DNA of 55,744 bases. Source: Alphaproteobacteria bacterium. GTDB taxonomy: Bacteria; Pseudomonadota; Alphaproteobacteria; RF32; CAG-239. The notes beneath the pieces were generated by a model. It ran no database searches and was not told where the DNA came from. It worked only from the letters and a program-made list of their open reading frames with translations. Shown here piece after piece: positions 17,834 to 27,725 of the stretch (within the stretch, counting starts at the first letter, position 1; each line of letters opens with the position of its first letter). The stretch spans positions 1 through 55,744 of the forward strand of contig SUUR01000009.1 of NCBI GenBank assembly GCA_015062435.1, written 5' to 3'. Position numbers and translations under genes: made by a program.

Positions 17834-20800
17834 AACTTATCGGCTCCGCAAGCTGTTTGATTATATCAGTGTAATATTACTTATTATGTTGCTGATGTTT
17901 ATTTGGCAGTTATATCGAGGTGATGTCAGTATTCCGTTTTTAAAACCATACATCATAAAAGCCCTTAATCATGATAATAATGAATATCAAGTTACTTTAG
18001 ATGACGTAAATTTAGAGTTGGTTCGTTCACTGAAACCTTTACGGATTATTGCTAAAAATGTATCTTATCGTAAAGCGGACGGCTCTGTAAGCATAAATGC
18101 GCCTAAAACTTCCGTATCTTTTAGCATAAAAGCCTTGTTACACGGAATTATTGCACCCAGCTCCATAGATGTATACGATCCCAAAGTCTATATTTTTAAT
18201 AGTTACGGCATTAATAAAGAACAAGCAAAAGAGGTAAACCAAAAGAAGATAGAATACTACTTATCCGGTATAGAAAACTTTTTGGAACGATTTAATTCAG
18301 AAGATCAAAGTTATCCGGAAAGCTTTATTAATGACATCAGTATTAATTCTGCAGATGTTGAGTTGCACGAAATAGACTTAGGCAAGAAATGGAGTTTTTC
18401 AGATGTTAATTATCGTTTTGAAAGAGGTTTTAATAAGCTTGAAACAGAAGTTAATGCCACACTGAAGATTAACAATTCATACTCAAGTTTGGGGTTGTCG
18501 GCAATATACAAAAATAAAAACAATGACTTAGTGGTACAATTCTATTTTGCTGATTTGGTTCCGGCTAATTTACTTGCATTACTTACATCAGAAGAGTGGC
18601 AAGATAATTACAAAATAGATGTTCCTCTCAGCGGTAACATTAGTGCAAGAGTAAATTTGTCTCAAATTATAAACAACAAATATGATTTGATGGATAATAT
18701 TGATAAAATTGTTGAGAATGTCGAATTTTCTATTGATGGCGGACAAGGACACGTTGCATTTTCCGATAAAGATGAAGAAAATTTCAATATAGGTGAGGTT
18801 GCAATAAAAGGTGAGGTTAGCGGAGGATTAAATGCGCTAAAAGTAACTGATGCCAATTTTGAATTAGATGGGCAAAAAGCCACACTGGGTATAGATATTG
18901 TAGGTATAAAAAAATATTTACTGCAAAAACAAGCCGATGAGTTAGAGCTTAAGTTAACTGCAAAAGTTAAGAAATTGGCAACAGATGATCTGTTTCGCTA
19001 TTGGCCAAAAGGTATTGCACCTGATGCATGGAAGTGGTGTGCAAACAGTTTATCAAAAGGGAACATAGAAGATGCATCTTTTACTTTCAGTTTCGGATAT
19101 GATAATCAAACCAATGCCGTATCGTTTAAAGATCTCAATGGTATAGCACACGCTTCGGGAGTATCTTTGGATTATCTTACCGGAATGCCGAAAGTTGATA
19201 ATATTTACGGCAATATAGAGTTCTATTCCGATAAACTTAAAATGTATTTTGATAAAGGAATGTCTGCTGATGTGATTTTGGAGCAAGGCTATGTAGAACT
19301 CTATGATTTGAATAAAGATAATAACTTTGCCAAAATAAATTTACAGGGAATAGGAAGTATTGCGGATATTTTAAAACTAATTGATAATCCTCCGCTGAAA
19401 TACACATCAGAAATGGGGATTAATCCTGATATTATAAAAGGTAGTGCATCAGCAAATCTTGGTTTGGAATTTGAAATAAAGAAGAATTTGAGCCCGTCAG
19501 AAGTAAAAGTAGATGTATCTGCCAATTTGCAAGATGTTGTTATTAGTGATGTAATTCAAGGAAATTCAATAGAAGCTAAAAATTTAACTTTAAAAGTTGA
19601 TAATTCCGGTCTAAATATCAGCGGGGTGGCAAACTATAATACTTTACCGGTAACTTTATTGTGGACCGAAAATTTTGCAGCAAAAGATTATTTGAGCAGA
19701 TATCAGCTTAATTTTAATTTTGATAATAATTTTCGCCGTAAATTAGGACTGGATTACAGCATATTGGGAGAAGACTATATTAAGGGTTCTATTCCGGCTC
19801 AGGCTACCATAACCAGATATTCGGATTCCAAAATAGTTGCAGACATAAACGGTGATTTACAAAAAACTTCCATAGATTACTCTTTTTTAGGTTTTAAGAA
19901 GAAATCAGGAGAAGAAGGAATCATCAGTACACGTCTGGATATCCAAAATGGTAAATTACAATCCGTACCATTATTTTCATTGACCAAACCCGGCTTTGAA
20001 TTGAGTGGCAAAATAGATTTTACTACCGATACCCAAATTAAGAATATTAACATAGAAAAGATAAAAGGACCACAAACTTCAGCACAAGCCAAAATTAGTT
20101 TTATTCATACACCAGAGCGAAAAATAAAAATAAATGTTTCCGGAAACAGTTATAATCTTTCAGACTTTTTTAATAAAGATGACGAGGAAATCAAAGCATC
20201 GCAAGAGAAACGTCGTCAAAAGAAAGCTTTGGCAGAACAAGGAGAACTTGATGATTCTTCTGCCCAATGGGAAAATTCACCGGATACTGAAATTAATATT
20301 GCCGTAAATAATTTATGGACCAATAAAGATGTTGCTATTAAAAATTTTGCCGGTTCTGCAAAGATTTTGCATGGTGTTGGGATACATGAAATGCATCTGA
20401 TCGGTAATTTTGATCCTTTAAGCAAAAAAGGCAAACTTACAAATCTTAAGTTAGATTATACTCCACGCCCGCATAAAGAATATGTTCTCAATATAGAGAG
20501 CAACAATGCTGGTGCTACTCTTAAATTTTTACGCCTTTATGAAAATATGAAAGGCGGAAGTTTGAGTATAAATGCCAAAAGAGATGCCGATAAAAACTTT
20601 GTCGGACATGCAAAGATGAGAGATTTTAATGTTTATAACACTCCGGTTTTTGCAAAACTTCTTACGGTTGCATCTTTTAGCGGAATGGTAAATCTTCTTA
20701 CCGGAGACGGAATGGAGTTTTCTCATTTTGACGCACCTTTTGAATATAAAAATTCTAAATTAAAAATAAATGAAGGCAAAGCTTTTGGAGATGTTGTCGG

Positions 20801-21065
20801 TATCAGTGCCAATGGAACATATTCATTAAAGTTTCAAGAATTTGATATTGAGGGGTTGATTGCTCCTGCATATGGATTAAATACCTTTATAGGTAGCATA
20901 CCTCTTGTTGGAAATTTATTGAGCGGTAAAGATGGAACTGTTTTTGCAGCCAATTATAGTATTAGCGGAGATATTGATAATCCGGAAATTAGTATAAATC
21001 CGTTATCAGCCTTAAGTCCAAACTCTTTGAAAGAACTTTTTTTATCTATATTCGGAAATGATTAA
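17814..21065 (+). CDS. AsmA/YhdP-like envelope protein
   Basis: The large protein (1083 residues) has one N-terminal membrane segment (about 17-37) and a long beta-rich periplasmic region. The architecture matches YhdP/DUF3971 proteins of the AsmA-like group. These are thought to form bridge-like channels that move phospholipid between inner and outer membranes. The C-terminal portion (GDGMEFSHFDAPFEY, GLIAPAYGLNTFIGSIPLVGNLLSG) is the typical AsmA-like end. A charged linker occurs near residues 795-830. The start overlaps the hydrolase gene by 20 bases and lacks a clear Shine-Dalgarno, which suggests coupling. With mlaC downstream this suggests attention to outer-membrane lipid balance in this region. 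Confidence 0.85.
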   Translation: MKKLDYKTYRLRKLFDYISVILLIMLLMFIWQLYRGDVSIPFLKPYIIKALNHDNNEYQVTLDDVNLELVRSLKPLRIIAKNVSYRKADGSVSINAPKTSVSFSIKALLHGIIAPSSIDVYDPKVYIFNSYGINKEQAKEVNQKKIEYYLSGIENFLERFNSEDQSYPESFINDISINSADVELHEIDLGKKWSFSDVNYRFERGFNKLETEVNATLKINNSYSSLGLSAIYKNKNNDLVVQFYFADLVPANLLALLTSEEWQDNYKIDVPLSGNISARVNLSQIINNKYDLMDNIDKIVENVEFSIDGGQGHVAFSDKDEENFNIGEVAIKGEVSGGLNALKVTDANFELDGQKATLGIDIVGIKKYLLQKQADELELKLTAKVKKLATDDLFRYWPKGIAPDAWKWCANSLSKGNIEDASFTFSFGYDNQTNAVSFKDLNGIAHASGVSLDYLTGMPKVDNIYGNIEFYSDKLKMYFDKGMSADVILEQGYVELYDLNKDNNFAKINLQGIGSIADILKLIDNPPLKYTSEMGINPDIIKGSASANLGLEFEIKKNLSPSEVKVDVSANLQDVVISDVIQGNSIEAKNLTLKVDNSGLNISGVANYNTLPVTLLWTENFAAKDYLSRYQLNFNFDNNFRRKLGLDYSILGEDYIKGSIPAQATITRYSDSKIVADINGDLQKTSIDYSFLGFKKKSGEEGIISTRLDIQNGKLQSVPLFSLTKPGFELSGKIDFTTDTQIKNINIEKIKGPQTSAQAKISFIHTPERKIKINVSGNSYNLSDFFNKDDEEIKASQEKRRQKKALAEQGELDDSSAQWENSPDTEINIAVNNLWTNKDVAIKNFAGSAKILHGVGIHEMHLIGNFDPLSKKGKLTNLKLDYTPRPHKEYVLNIESNNAGATLKFLRLYENMKGGSLSINAKRDADKNFVGHAKMRDFNVYNTPVFAKLLTVASFSGMVNLLTGDGMEFSHFDAPFEYKNSKLKINEGKAFGDVVGISANGTYSLKFQEFDIEGLIAPAYGLNTFIGSIPLVGNLLSGKDGTVFAANYSISGDIDNPEISINPLSALSPNSLKELFLSIFGND

Positions 21066-21067
21066 TA

Positions 21068-21541
21068 ATGAAGCATAAAATATTGGAAATCGGCATAGAC
21101 TATCATGGAGTTATAGATCATCGTCCCCGATATTTTTCAGATTTATGCAGACATGCAATATCAAAAGGGCACCACATACACATAATCACCGGTGGTCCTA
21201 AATCTGCAGTTATTAAAAAGCTTGATGATATTCACCTACCTTACACTCATATTTTTGCAATAGTAGATTATTATGCATCTAAAAAAGAAATACAATATCT
21301 TGCAAACGGAGATTTTCACATCGCAGATGATTTATGGAATAAAGCCAAAGGAATATATTGTCTGGAGCATAATATCAGTATCCATATAGATGATAGCCAA
21401 GAATATATTAAGTGGTTTAAAACTCCATATTGCCTTTATAATGACAATGAACAAGTTTGCACCATTAACAAGCTTCATACAATAGACTTAACCCAAAGTG
21501 CTGAATATGTACTTGAAAGTATAGAAAATATATTGTTCTGA
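21068..21541 (+). CDS. HAD-like small protein
   Basis: The 157-residue protein looks like a compact HAD-superfamily phosphatase or nucleotidase. Motif I is IDYHGVID, with D-Y-H rather than the usual DxD. Motif II is IITGG, and the acidic pair is HIDDS. The substrate is not deducible. The histidine in place of the second aspartate may mean altered or lost phosphatase activity. It begins 2 bases after the AsmA-like gene stop and is probably the last gene of the run that starts at prfB. A 62-base gap precedes the next gene. Confidence 0.7.
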   Translation: MKHKILEIGIDYHGVIDHRPRYFSDLCRHAISKGHHIHIITGGPKSAVIKKLDDIHLPYTHIFAIVDYYASKKEIQYLANGDFHIADDLWNKAKGIYCLEHNISIHIDDSQEYIKWFKTPYCLYNDNEQVCTINKLHTIDLTQSAEYVLESIENILF

Positions 21542-21603
21542 ATTTTACGTTTTATTTAGATATTTTTTATATTACATAAATACAAGCAATTGGCAGGTAT
21601 GAG

Positions 21604-22293
21604 ATGATTCGTGAAGAAATAGTGCATATCAACGGTATTCCCAAAAAAATTATAATTTTTTTGCATGGTTATTTAGATGATGCCGATAGTATAAAAGAAC
21701 GTTTATTGGGAGACTTGCTGACAGTTGATAACTGTGCAATTCACATTCCGCAATCTCCGTTTAGATGTGAGGTTGATAATCATTTCAGACAGTGGTATTC
21801 AATGTATCGTTTTGATCCTGATTATAAGCGTAAATCAGCTCCTGATATGCAAACATTTGTCAGCTATTACAATAAAATGACTTTAGGATTAGCAGAAACT
21901 TATGGTTATTTGCAACCATATATTGATCAGACTCTGGCTGAATATTCTTTAGAATATAAAGATTTATTTTTATGTGGATTTTCTCAAGGAGCAATGTCTG
22001 CAATTTATACTTCTCTGATGCTTCCTCAACAGATTGGGGGATTAGTCAGTTTAAGCGGTATAATCGCCGGATACGAATATCTCCAAAAGAATGCACAAAG
22101 TACTCCCTATACTTTGTTGATAAATGGAGAAAAGGACAAGCTACTGCGAACAGAAACTATATCATTTACTGCACAAAAATTACGAGATATCGGTTGCAAA
22201 GTTGAAACTTATCTTCTCAAAGATGCAGAGCATCAACTCACATCGCAATCAATTACTCAAGTAATAAACTTTATTAAGAAAATACCTAAATAA
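21604..22293 (+). CDS. Phospholipase/carboxylesterase family serine hydrolase
   Basis: This 229-residue alpha/beta hydrolase belongs to the carboxylesterase/thioesterase group (YpfH-like). It has the early IIFLHGYLDD strand-loop, the nucleophile elbow CGFSQGAMS (serine near residue 127), an acid in NGEKDKLL and a histidine in DAEHQLT. No signal peptide is visible, so it is probably cytoplasmic. A GGCAGGTATGAG sits just upstream of the ATG. The 3' end overlaps the convergent amino-acid binding protein gene by 8 bases. The substrate is unknown. Confidence 0.85.
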   Translation: MIREEIVHINGIPKKIIIFLHGYLDDADSIKERLLGDLLTVDNCAIHIPQSPFRCEVDNHFRQWYSMYRFDPDYKRKSAPDMQTFVSYYNKMTLGLAETYGYLQPYIDQTLAEYSLEYKDLFLCGFSQGAMSAIYTSLMLPQQIGGLVSLSGIIAGYEYLQKNAQSTPYTLLINGEKDKLLRTETISFTAQKLRDIGCKVETYLLKDAEHQLTSQSITQVINFIKKIPK

Positions 22294-23305
22294 AAGGAGA
22301 TGTTGCGATATATCCGCCATCTTTCAAAAGTTTATTTTTTTCTCTTGATATTTTTAATTCAGAGTCGTAACCGAGGTTGCGGTCATAAAATTCTCCATAA
22401 TTACCTATTATAGGTAGAGCTTGCTTGAGCCAGTTTGGGTTTATGCCGAACTTATTCCATAGTTCTTGATTTATTCCCAATAAGTTTTTAATGGATTTGC
22501 TTTTTATTCCGATAAAGGATTCTATGTTTTTAGAATTTATTCCATATTGCTCTGCAAGTTTAATTGCGTTTAATATCCATTTTCCCATTATTCTGAGGTG
22601 AGTCTTATTTTTGTCACAATAAACATATATAGGGCGCTCGGATATCACTTCGGGAAGCAGGGTAATATCATTATTTTTTGCAACCAATGAATTTTTTACA
22701 TGATGGAGATTGATTTCTCCGTTTGAAATCAGAGGACATCTGCCAAGATAAAAAGCGTTTTTGGCAGCATTTTCATCAGGGAACGGTATAATCTTAAATT
22801 TCATAACATAGCGCTGGTTATATTCATTTAAATTTTCTTCTTCAAAGGATTGGGAAACCACGCAAACCTTACTTCCTTTAAAACTTTCCATTGAATTGGT
22901 TTCAGGTTTATGTCTGGATGCAAAAATTTGTTTGTCAAAGTATAATATATCGACGATAGACATAGAAGATGATATTTCTTGGTTGGCAGATAATGCATTG
23001 TTACCTAGCATAAAATCTATTTTTCCGTTTTTCAGGGCGTTAGAAGCTTTTGGGGAAGGAATATTTACCATTTCAAAAGCATCTTCATTTCCCAAAACAG
23101 CGATGGCAAACAATTTGCAAATATTTGCATCAATTCCGCTCCATTCTCCGTCTTTATCTTTATAGGCCAAAGCTTTATTATTTGTGTTTGTTCCGCAAGC
23201 CACGTATCCTCTGGAACGAATTTGTTGCAAATCGTTATTCTGGGCATTTGCATTTAATGAAGCCATTACCAATATTATACATAAAAAAAACAATTTAAGT
23301 TTCAT
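22286..23305 (-). CDS. Amino-acid ABC transporter substrate-binding protein, AapJ-like
   Basis: This periplasmic solute-binding protein has about 339 residues including a signal peptide (ending near NANAQ). The start region LQQIRSRGYVACGTN and GEWSGIDANICKLFAIAVLG are hallmarks of the general L-amino-acid (AapJ/BztA) subfamily. Later parts are more diverged than usual for AapJ (for example the GIKSKSIKNLLGIN stretch). No permease or ATPase gene is next to it, so its transporter partner must be elsewhere or shared. A TTG four codons upstream (23317) is in frame; I chose the ATG at 23305 because it begins a standard signal peptide. Confidence 0.85.
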   Translation of the reverse strand: MKLKLFFLCIILVMASLNANAQNNDLQQIRSRGYVACGTNTNNKALAYKDKDGEWSGIDANICKLFAIAVLGNEDAFEMVNIPSPKASNALKNGKIDFMLGNNALSANQEISSSMSIVDILYFDKQIFASRHKPETNSMESFKGSKVCVVSQSFEEENLNEYNQRYVMKFKIIPFPDENAAKNAFYLGRCPLISNGEINLHHVKNSLVAKNNDITLLPEVISERPIYVYCDKNKTHLRIMGKWILNAIKLAEQYGINSKNIESFIGIKSKSIKNLLGINQELWNKFGINPNWLKQALPIIGNYGEFYDRNLGYDSELKISREKNKLLKDGGYIATSPFI

Positions 23306-23361
23306 TTTATTAACCAATAGATGTTAAACTTAAAAATTATAATAACTATAAGGCAAATTTT

Positions 23362-24015
23362 ATGAAAAGTAACAATTTTTTACAAGTTATCATAGCTCTT
23401 TTAATATCTTTTATTCCGCATACCGTATTATCCCAACAAATTTCCGGCGATGAGGCCGTAAATTGGGCCGAAGATAAAGGAAGGTTGTTGCTGGAAACTT
23501 TTCAGGAAAAAAATATCAAAGAACGCTATGCAAAATTGGATAACCTGTTTGATAAATATGTAGATGTCAATTATGTTGCCAAATTTGTGGTCGGTCGCTA
23601 TTGGCGTGACATGTCCGCAGAACAAAAAGATGAATATGTAAAGGTTTTTGGCAGATATGTAAAAGCCATATACAAAACTTTTCCTTTAGATTTTGTATCT
23701 CGTCTGAGTTATCAGGTTTTGGGTGCAGAGCAGGGACAGGGATTTACCAATGTTAATGCTCAGATAAAGATAGCCGCAGATAAAGATATTCCAGCTCAGG
23801 AATTTTTATTGTCTTTTCGTCTCCATCGGGATAACGGGGAGATTCGTTTGGTAGACATTAAATTTGCTGAAAGCAGTTTATTGTTGTCTTATCGAGGAAA
23901 ATTTTACGAAATGATAGCCGTAGATGATGGTGATCTGGAATGGTTTATTGAAGATCTTGCAGATATTACAACATCGGCAGAACAATCAAATAACAGAAAA
24001 CTGTCTTTGCAATAA
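23362..24015 (+). CDS. mlaC: MlaC/Ttg2D family phospholipid shuttle protein
   Basis: The 217-residue exported protein has a signal peptide ending near VLSQQ. The family signature region is VNYVAKFVVGRYWRDMSAEQKDEYVKVFGRYV. MlaC carries phospholipids across the periplasm between an outer-membrane complex and the MlaFEDB ABC transporter. The length is normal. The other mla genes are not adjacent here. In alphaproteobacteria mlaC is often a stand-alone gene. It is divergent from the binding-protein gene with about 56 bases between starts. Confidence 0.9.
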   Translation: MKSNNFLQVIIALLISFIPHTVLSQQISGDEAVNWAEDKGRLLLETFQEKNIKERYAKLDNLFDKYVDVNYVAKFVVGRYWRDMSAEQKDEYVKVFGRYVKAIYKTFPLDFVSRLSYQVLGAEQGQGFTNVNAQIKIAADKDIPAQEFLLSFRLHRDNGEIRLVDIKFAESSLLLSYRGKFYEMIAVDDGDLEWFIEDLADITTSAEQSNNRKLSLQ

Positions 24016-24023
24016 AAATATTC

Positions 24024-24052
24024 TTGAAATTATGTCCTAACCTCTATAATAT
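24024..24052 (+). promoter_or_regulatory. Sigma70-type promoter for gltX-cysS
   Basis: A TTGAAA (24024-24029), 17-base spacer and TAATAT (24047-24052) lie just before gltX in the 74-base gap after mlaC. Predicted transcription start is near 24059, giving a leader of about 30 bases. Seen by eye only. Confidence 0.55.
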
Positions 24053-24089
24053 ACACAGCTAGTTTATAATATATTTAGGTTAGAATTTT

Positions 24090-25412
24090 ATGACAAATAT
24101 CAAAGTTCGTTTTGCACCTAGCCCAACCGGCTATATGCACATAGGAAATACCCGCACGGCAGTGTTTAATTGGTTATTAGCAAAAAAACTTGGCGGAAAA
24201 TTTATGCTTCGCATAGATGATACAGATACTCTTCGCTCCAAAAAAGAATACGAAGATTCGTTAAGAGACGTTTTAACGTGGCTAGGACTCACTTGGGATG
24301 AAGAAGCTCGTCAATCAGCCAGATTAGACAGATACAATCAGGTTGTTGAGCTATTGAAATCACAGGGTAGAGTATATGCATGCTATGAAACAGCAGAAGA
24401 ACTTGAGATTATGCGTAAACGTCTGATGAACAGAGGCTTGCCTCCTATTTATGACAGAAGTGCCTTAAAGCTGACACCGGAACAAATATCCGCTTATGAA
24501 GCCGAAGGACGCCGTCCGCATTATCGTTTTAAATTAAATTCAGGTATAATTGAATGGAATGATATGGTTAGAGGGCTTTGCCGATATGATGCCGCTAATT
24601 TGGCAGATCCCGTAATCATTCGAGAAGATGGTTCATATTTATATCACCTTCCTTCGGTAATAGATGATTTTGATTTTGGAATTACTCATATTATTAGAGG
24701 AGAAGATCACGTTACCAATACCGCTTTACAAGTTCAAATGTTTGAAGCGATAGGTGGTCAGTCTCCTGAGTTTGCACATTTACCCTTATTAACCGGAGTA
24801 GAAGGTAAGCTTTCTAAACGTTTAGGCTCTCTTGGTGTTAGAGAACTTAGAGAAGATGGTGTGGAAGCTTTGGCTATCAGTTCATTTTTAGCCAAATTAG
24901 GTACCTCAGAATCTATTGAACCTTATTATGATTTAGAAACACTTGCTCAGTCATTGGATCTAAGCAAATTGGGACGTTCTCAACCTAAATTTGATGTTGA
25001 AGAACTAAAAATATTCAACACTCATTATGTTAGAAATCTTCCTTATTCAAAAATTGCACACCGAGTAAATGTAGTTGAAGATTTTTGGAATAGTGTCAGA
25101 GGAAATATTGAAAAAGTTTCAGACATAGCTTTATGGGAACATATATGTTGCCAAAATATTAAGCCAGAGGTTGAGGATGTGGAGCTAACGTCTTGTGCGG
25201 CTGAGCTTTTACCTCCGGAGCCTTGGGGAGAGGAAACTTATTCAAAATGGATTTCAGAAGTTAAATCAGTTAGTGGCAAAAGCGGTAAAAATCTATTTCA
25301 CCCAATTCGCATGGCTCTCACTGCAGAGGCACAAGGTCCTGAGTTAAAAGTTTTGTTACCACTCATAGGTAGAGAGCGAGCATATAATAGATTAATGGGA
25401 TCAGAAGCTTAG
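24090..25412 (+). CDS. gltX: Glutamyl-tRNA synthetase
   Basis: This class I synthetase charges glutamate onto tRNA-Glu. The product is 440 residues. The HIGH-type motif is in APSPTGYMHIGNTRTA at residues 10-25. The KMSKS-type motif is LSKRLGSLGVRELREDG near 245. Alphaproteobacteria commonly carry two GltX paralogues, one of which also mischarges tRNA-Gln for the GatCAB pathway. The SKRLGSLGVRELREDG form resembles one of these, but I cannot assign specificity. It ends 10 bases before cysS and the two probably share a transcript. A tRNA-Glu gene lies in the same window. Confidence 0.95.
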   Translation: MTNIKVRFAPSPTGYMHIGNTRTAVFNWLLAKKLGGKFMLRIDDTDTLRSKKEYEDSLRDVLTWLGLTWDEEARQSARLDRYNQVVELLKSQGRVYACYETAEELEIMRKRLMNRGLPPIYDRSALKLTPEQISAYEAEGRRPHYRFKLNSGIIEWNDMVRGLCRYDAANLADPVIIREDGSYLYHLPSVIDDFDFGITHIIRGEDHVTNTALQVQMFEAIGGQSPEFAHLPLLTGVEGKLSKRLGSLGVRELREDGVEALAISSFLAKLGTSESIEPYYDLETLAQSLDLSKLGRSQPKFDVEELKIFNTHYVRNLPYSKIAHRVNVVEDFWNSVRGNIEKVSDIALWEHICCQNIKPEVEDVELTSCAAELLPPEPWGEETYSKWISEVKSVSGKSGKNLFHPIRMALTAEAQGPELKVLLPLIGRERAYNRLMGSEA

Positions 25413-25422
25413 GATTTAGAAA

Positions 25423-26796
25423 ATGACAACAATCTCGATATATAATACTTTACACCGTCGCAAAGAGGAATTTAAACCCTTAGATACAGAAAATGTTCGT
25501 ATGTATGTCTGTGGTCCCACTGTTTATGACAGAGCTCATTTAGGTAATGCAAAGACACCTGTTGTTTTTGATGTTTTATATCGTTTGTTGCGCTATGTAT
25601 ATGGAGAAAACCACGTTACTTATGTGTCCAATATTACCGATGTTGATGACAAGATATTGAATAAACACAAAGAAACCGGTAAATCAATCAGAGAAATTAC
25701 CGCAGAAACTTACCAATGGTATGTGAATGATATGGACAAGCTTAACGTATTGTCCCCCAATCATCGTCCCAGAGCAACGGAATACATCAACGAAATGATA
25801 GAGTTGGTTGAATTATTGCTGAAAAACGGTCACGCTTATGAGGCTGAAGGTCATGTATTGTTTGATGTTGATTCCATGCCTTCATATGGATATTTGTCCG
25901 GTCGTTCAATGAAAGAAATGCTTGCAGGAGCCAGAATAGAAGTTGCTGATTATAAGAAAAATCCGGCAGATTTTATTTTATGGAAACCATCATCAGCTGA
26001 TCAACCCGGTTGGGATAGTCCATGGGGATATGGTCGTCCCGGTTGGCATTTAGAATGTTCGGCCATGAGTTCTAAATTATTGGGTAACAGTTTTGATATT
26101 CATGGAGGAGGTTCTGACTTAATATTTCCTCACCATGAAAATGAATGTGCCCAATCTTTGTGCGCTTATCCCGGAGAAAGCTTTGCTAATTATTGGGTAC
26201 ACGGTGGTATGCTAATGGTTGATGGGGTTAAAATGAGTAAATCATTAGGCAATTTTTATACCATAGATCAGGTATTGGAGAAAGCTCCGGCAGAAGCTTT
26301 ACGTTTACTGTTTTTAACCACACATTATCATCAACCGTTTAATTTTACTTTTGATGGATTATCTCAAGCAAAATCCAATCTTGATAAATTTTACAATGCG
26401 TTATTGCGTGTAAGTGATGTTAATGTTGTAAATACAAAACCAGATGAAAGAATAGTTAGCGCACTGGCTGATGATCTAAATACTCCTTTAGCATTGTCAT
26501 ATCTGCACGAGTTAACAAACAATTTAAATAAAGCCGAAACTCAAGAAGAAAAATCAGTAGCAAAAAACTTGCTTTTATCATCAGCTCAATTATTGGGATT
26601 ACTTTGGCAAGATCCGCAAAGTTGGTTTAAGGGTGATGATGATTTGGCAGAAGATATCGAGAAAAAAATTGCAGAACGTGCAAATGCAAAGAAAAATAAA
26701 GACTATGCATTGGCAGATAAGATTCGTAATGAGTTAAAAGAACAAGGAATTATCTTAGAGGATACTCCACAAGGCACAACTTGGAAAAAAATATAA
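25423..26796 (+). CDS. cysS: Cysteinyl-tRNA synthetase
   Basis: The 457-residue class I enzyme charges tRNA-Cys. It contains YVCGPTVYDRAHLGNAK (HIGH motif HLGN and the first zinc cysteine, residues 28-40). GWHLECSAM and GGSDLIFPHHENE supply the remaining zinc ligands. KMSKSLGNF is near residue 268. The C-terminal helix (AKKNKDYALADKIRNELKEQGI) is typical. It follows gltX by 10 bases. A cysteine-loading enzyme near so many cysteine-rich genes is probably coincidence. Confidence 0.96.
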   Translation: MTTISIYNTLHRRKEEFKPLDTENVRMYVCGPTVYDRAHLGNAKTPVVFDVLYRLLRYVYGENHVTYVSNITDVDDKILNKHKETGKSIREITAETYQWYVNDMDKLNVLSPNHRPRATEYINEMIELVELLLKNGHAYEAEGHVLFDVDSMPSYGYLSGRSMKEMLAGARIEVADYKKNPADFILWKPSSADQPGWDSPWGYGRPGWHLECSAMSSKLLGNSFDIHGGGSDLIFPHHENECAQSLCAYPGESFANYWVHGGMLMVDGVKMSKSLGNFYTIDQVLEKAPAEALRLLFLTTHYHQPFNFTFDGLSQAKSNLDKFYNALLRVSDVNVVNTKPDERIVSALADDLNTPLALSYLHELTNNLNKAETQEEKSVAKNLLLSSAQLLGLLWQDPQSWFKGDDDLAEDIEKKIAERANAKKNKDYALADKIRNELKEQGIILEDTPQGTTWKKI

Positions 26797-26825
26797 TTTT
26801 TTCCTTAATTTTGAAAGATAAACCA

Positions 26826-26857
26826 ATTGCTTCCTCTTAATTTAAAGAGGAAGCAAT
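26826..26857. terminator. Hairpin between convergent cysS and cysteine-rich gene
   Basis: There is a 13-bp perfect inverted repeat (ATTGCTTCCTCTT / AAGAGGAAGCAAT) with a 6-base loop between the two convergent genes. The T-run afterwards is weak on both strands, so terminator function is likely but not certain. Confidence 0.65.
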
Positions 26858-26909
26858 ATTTAGATTAATTATATTATTTAATAAACTGAAAATGTTAATT
26901 GGTGCCATA

Positions 26910-27725
26910 TCAAAAAGGAAATTCTGGTACACACATACAAAGGTAAATAGATGAGTCAGATGCAAATATTCCATCATCAGTTACCACACAATAATACATG
27001 TCATTAGGTTCTCCCGCATCACAATATTCCTCACAAGTATAATATCTTTCACAACACTGTGTAGCACAGCCACAAGTATTATTGTTAATATCTGACGGAT
27101 ACTCACAAGAACTTTCATCAATACATATAGAAGAACAAGATATACAACTATTTCCACTTTGAATATATCCTGACTTGCAACTGTTAAGTTTATATTTAGT
27201 AGTTCCGTCACAAGTTTTAGATGTACAATTTCCGTTTTTTGGACAAGAAGTTAATGTATAACCGCTTAAACTGCAAGCTACCACACAAGTATTGCCACTT
27301 TTATTGTATCCGGATTTACAACTATCTAATTTATATTTAGTGACATTACCGCAAGTATAATCAGAGCAAGTACCGTTAGCATCACAAGTGCTCAAAGGAT
27401 AATTTGTAAAGTTACAAGCATTGCAAGTTAAACCGTCGGAACTGAGTTCATAACTGTTTTGGCAACTGTTTAATTTGTATTGAGTTAATTCTAAGCAAAC
27501 GCCACCATCAGGACATGTTTCTAAGGGATATTCACTAAATCCGGATTCCGGACAATAGAAAAGAGTAGTATCGAAAGGACAGCTAATGGCTTTTTTACCC
27601 TCACAATCAGTTGCAGATTTGGTATATCCCATATCTGTACAAGATGGACGAACCATACAACTGTCCTGAGCCAAAGATGATGATGATAAAAGTATCATGA
27701 ATGTTATCAATATGAATCGATTCAT
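26910..27725 (-). CDS. Small secreted cysteine-rich protein
   Basis: I recognise no named family. The 271-residue protein has a signal peptide (MNRFILITFMILLSSSSLAQ) and then DSCMVRPSCTDMGYTK, shared with the genes at 86 and 37897. The body is a series of about 45-residue modules of the form Y-x-L-x-x-C-P-x-x-G-x-C, then C-G-x-x-T-K-Y-K-L-D-S-C-K-S-G-Y. These resemble extracellular disulfide-rich repeats. It has AAAGGAG a few bases before the ATG. It is transcribed from a strong predicted promoter 350 bases upstream through a long structured leader described separately. Repeat modules in the two intact family members differ in number and sequence, suggesting diversifying surface proteins. Function is unknown. 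Confidence 0.88.
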   Translation of the reverse strand: MNRFILITFMILLSSSSLAQDSCMVRPSCTDMGYTKSATDCEGKKAISCPFDTTLFYCPESGFSEYPLETCPDGGVCLELTQYKLNSCQNSYELSSDGLTCNACNFTNYPLSTCDANGTCSDYTCGNVTKYKLDSCKSGYNKSGNTCVVACSLSGYTLTSCPKNGNCTSKTCDGTTKYKLNSCKSGYIQSGNSCISCSSICIDESSCEYPSDINNNTCGCATQCCERYYTCEEYCDAGEPNDMYYCVVTDDGIFASDSSIYLCMCVPEFPF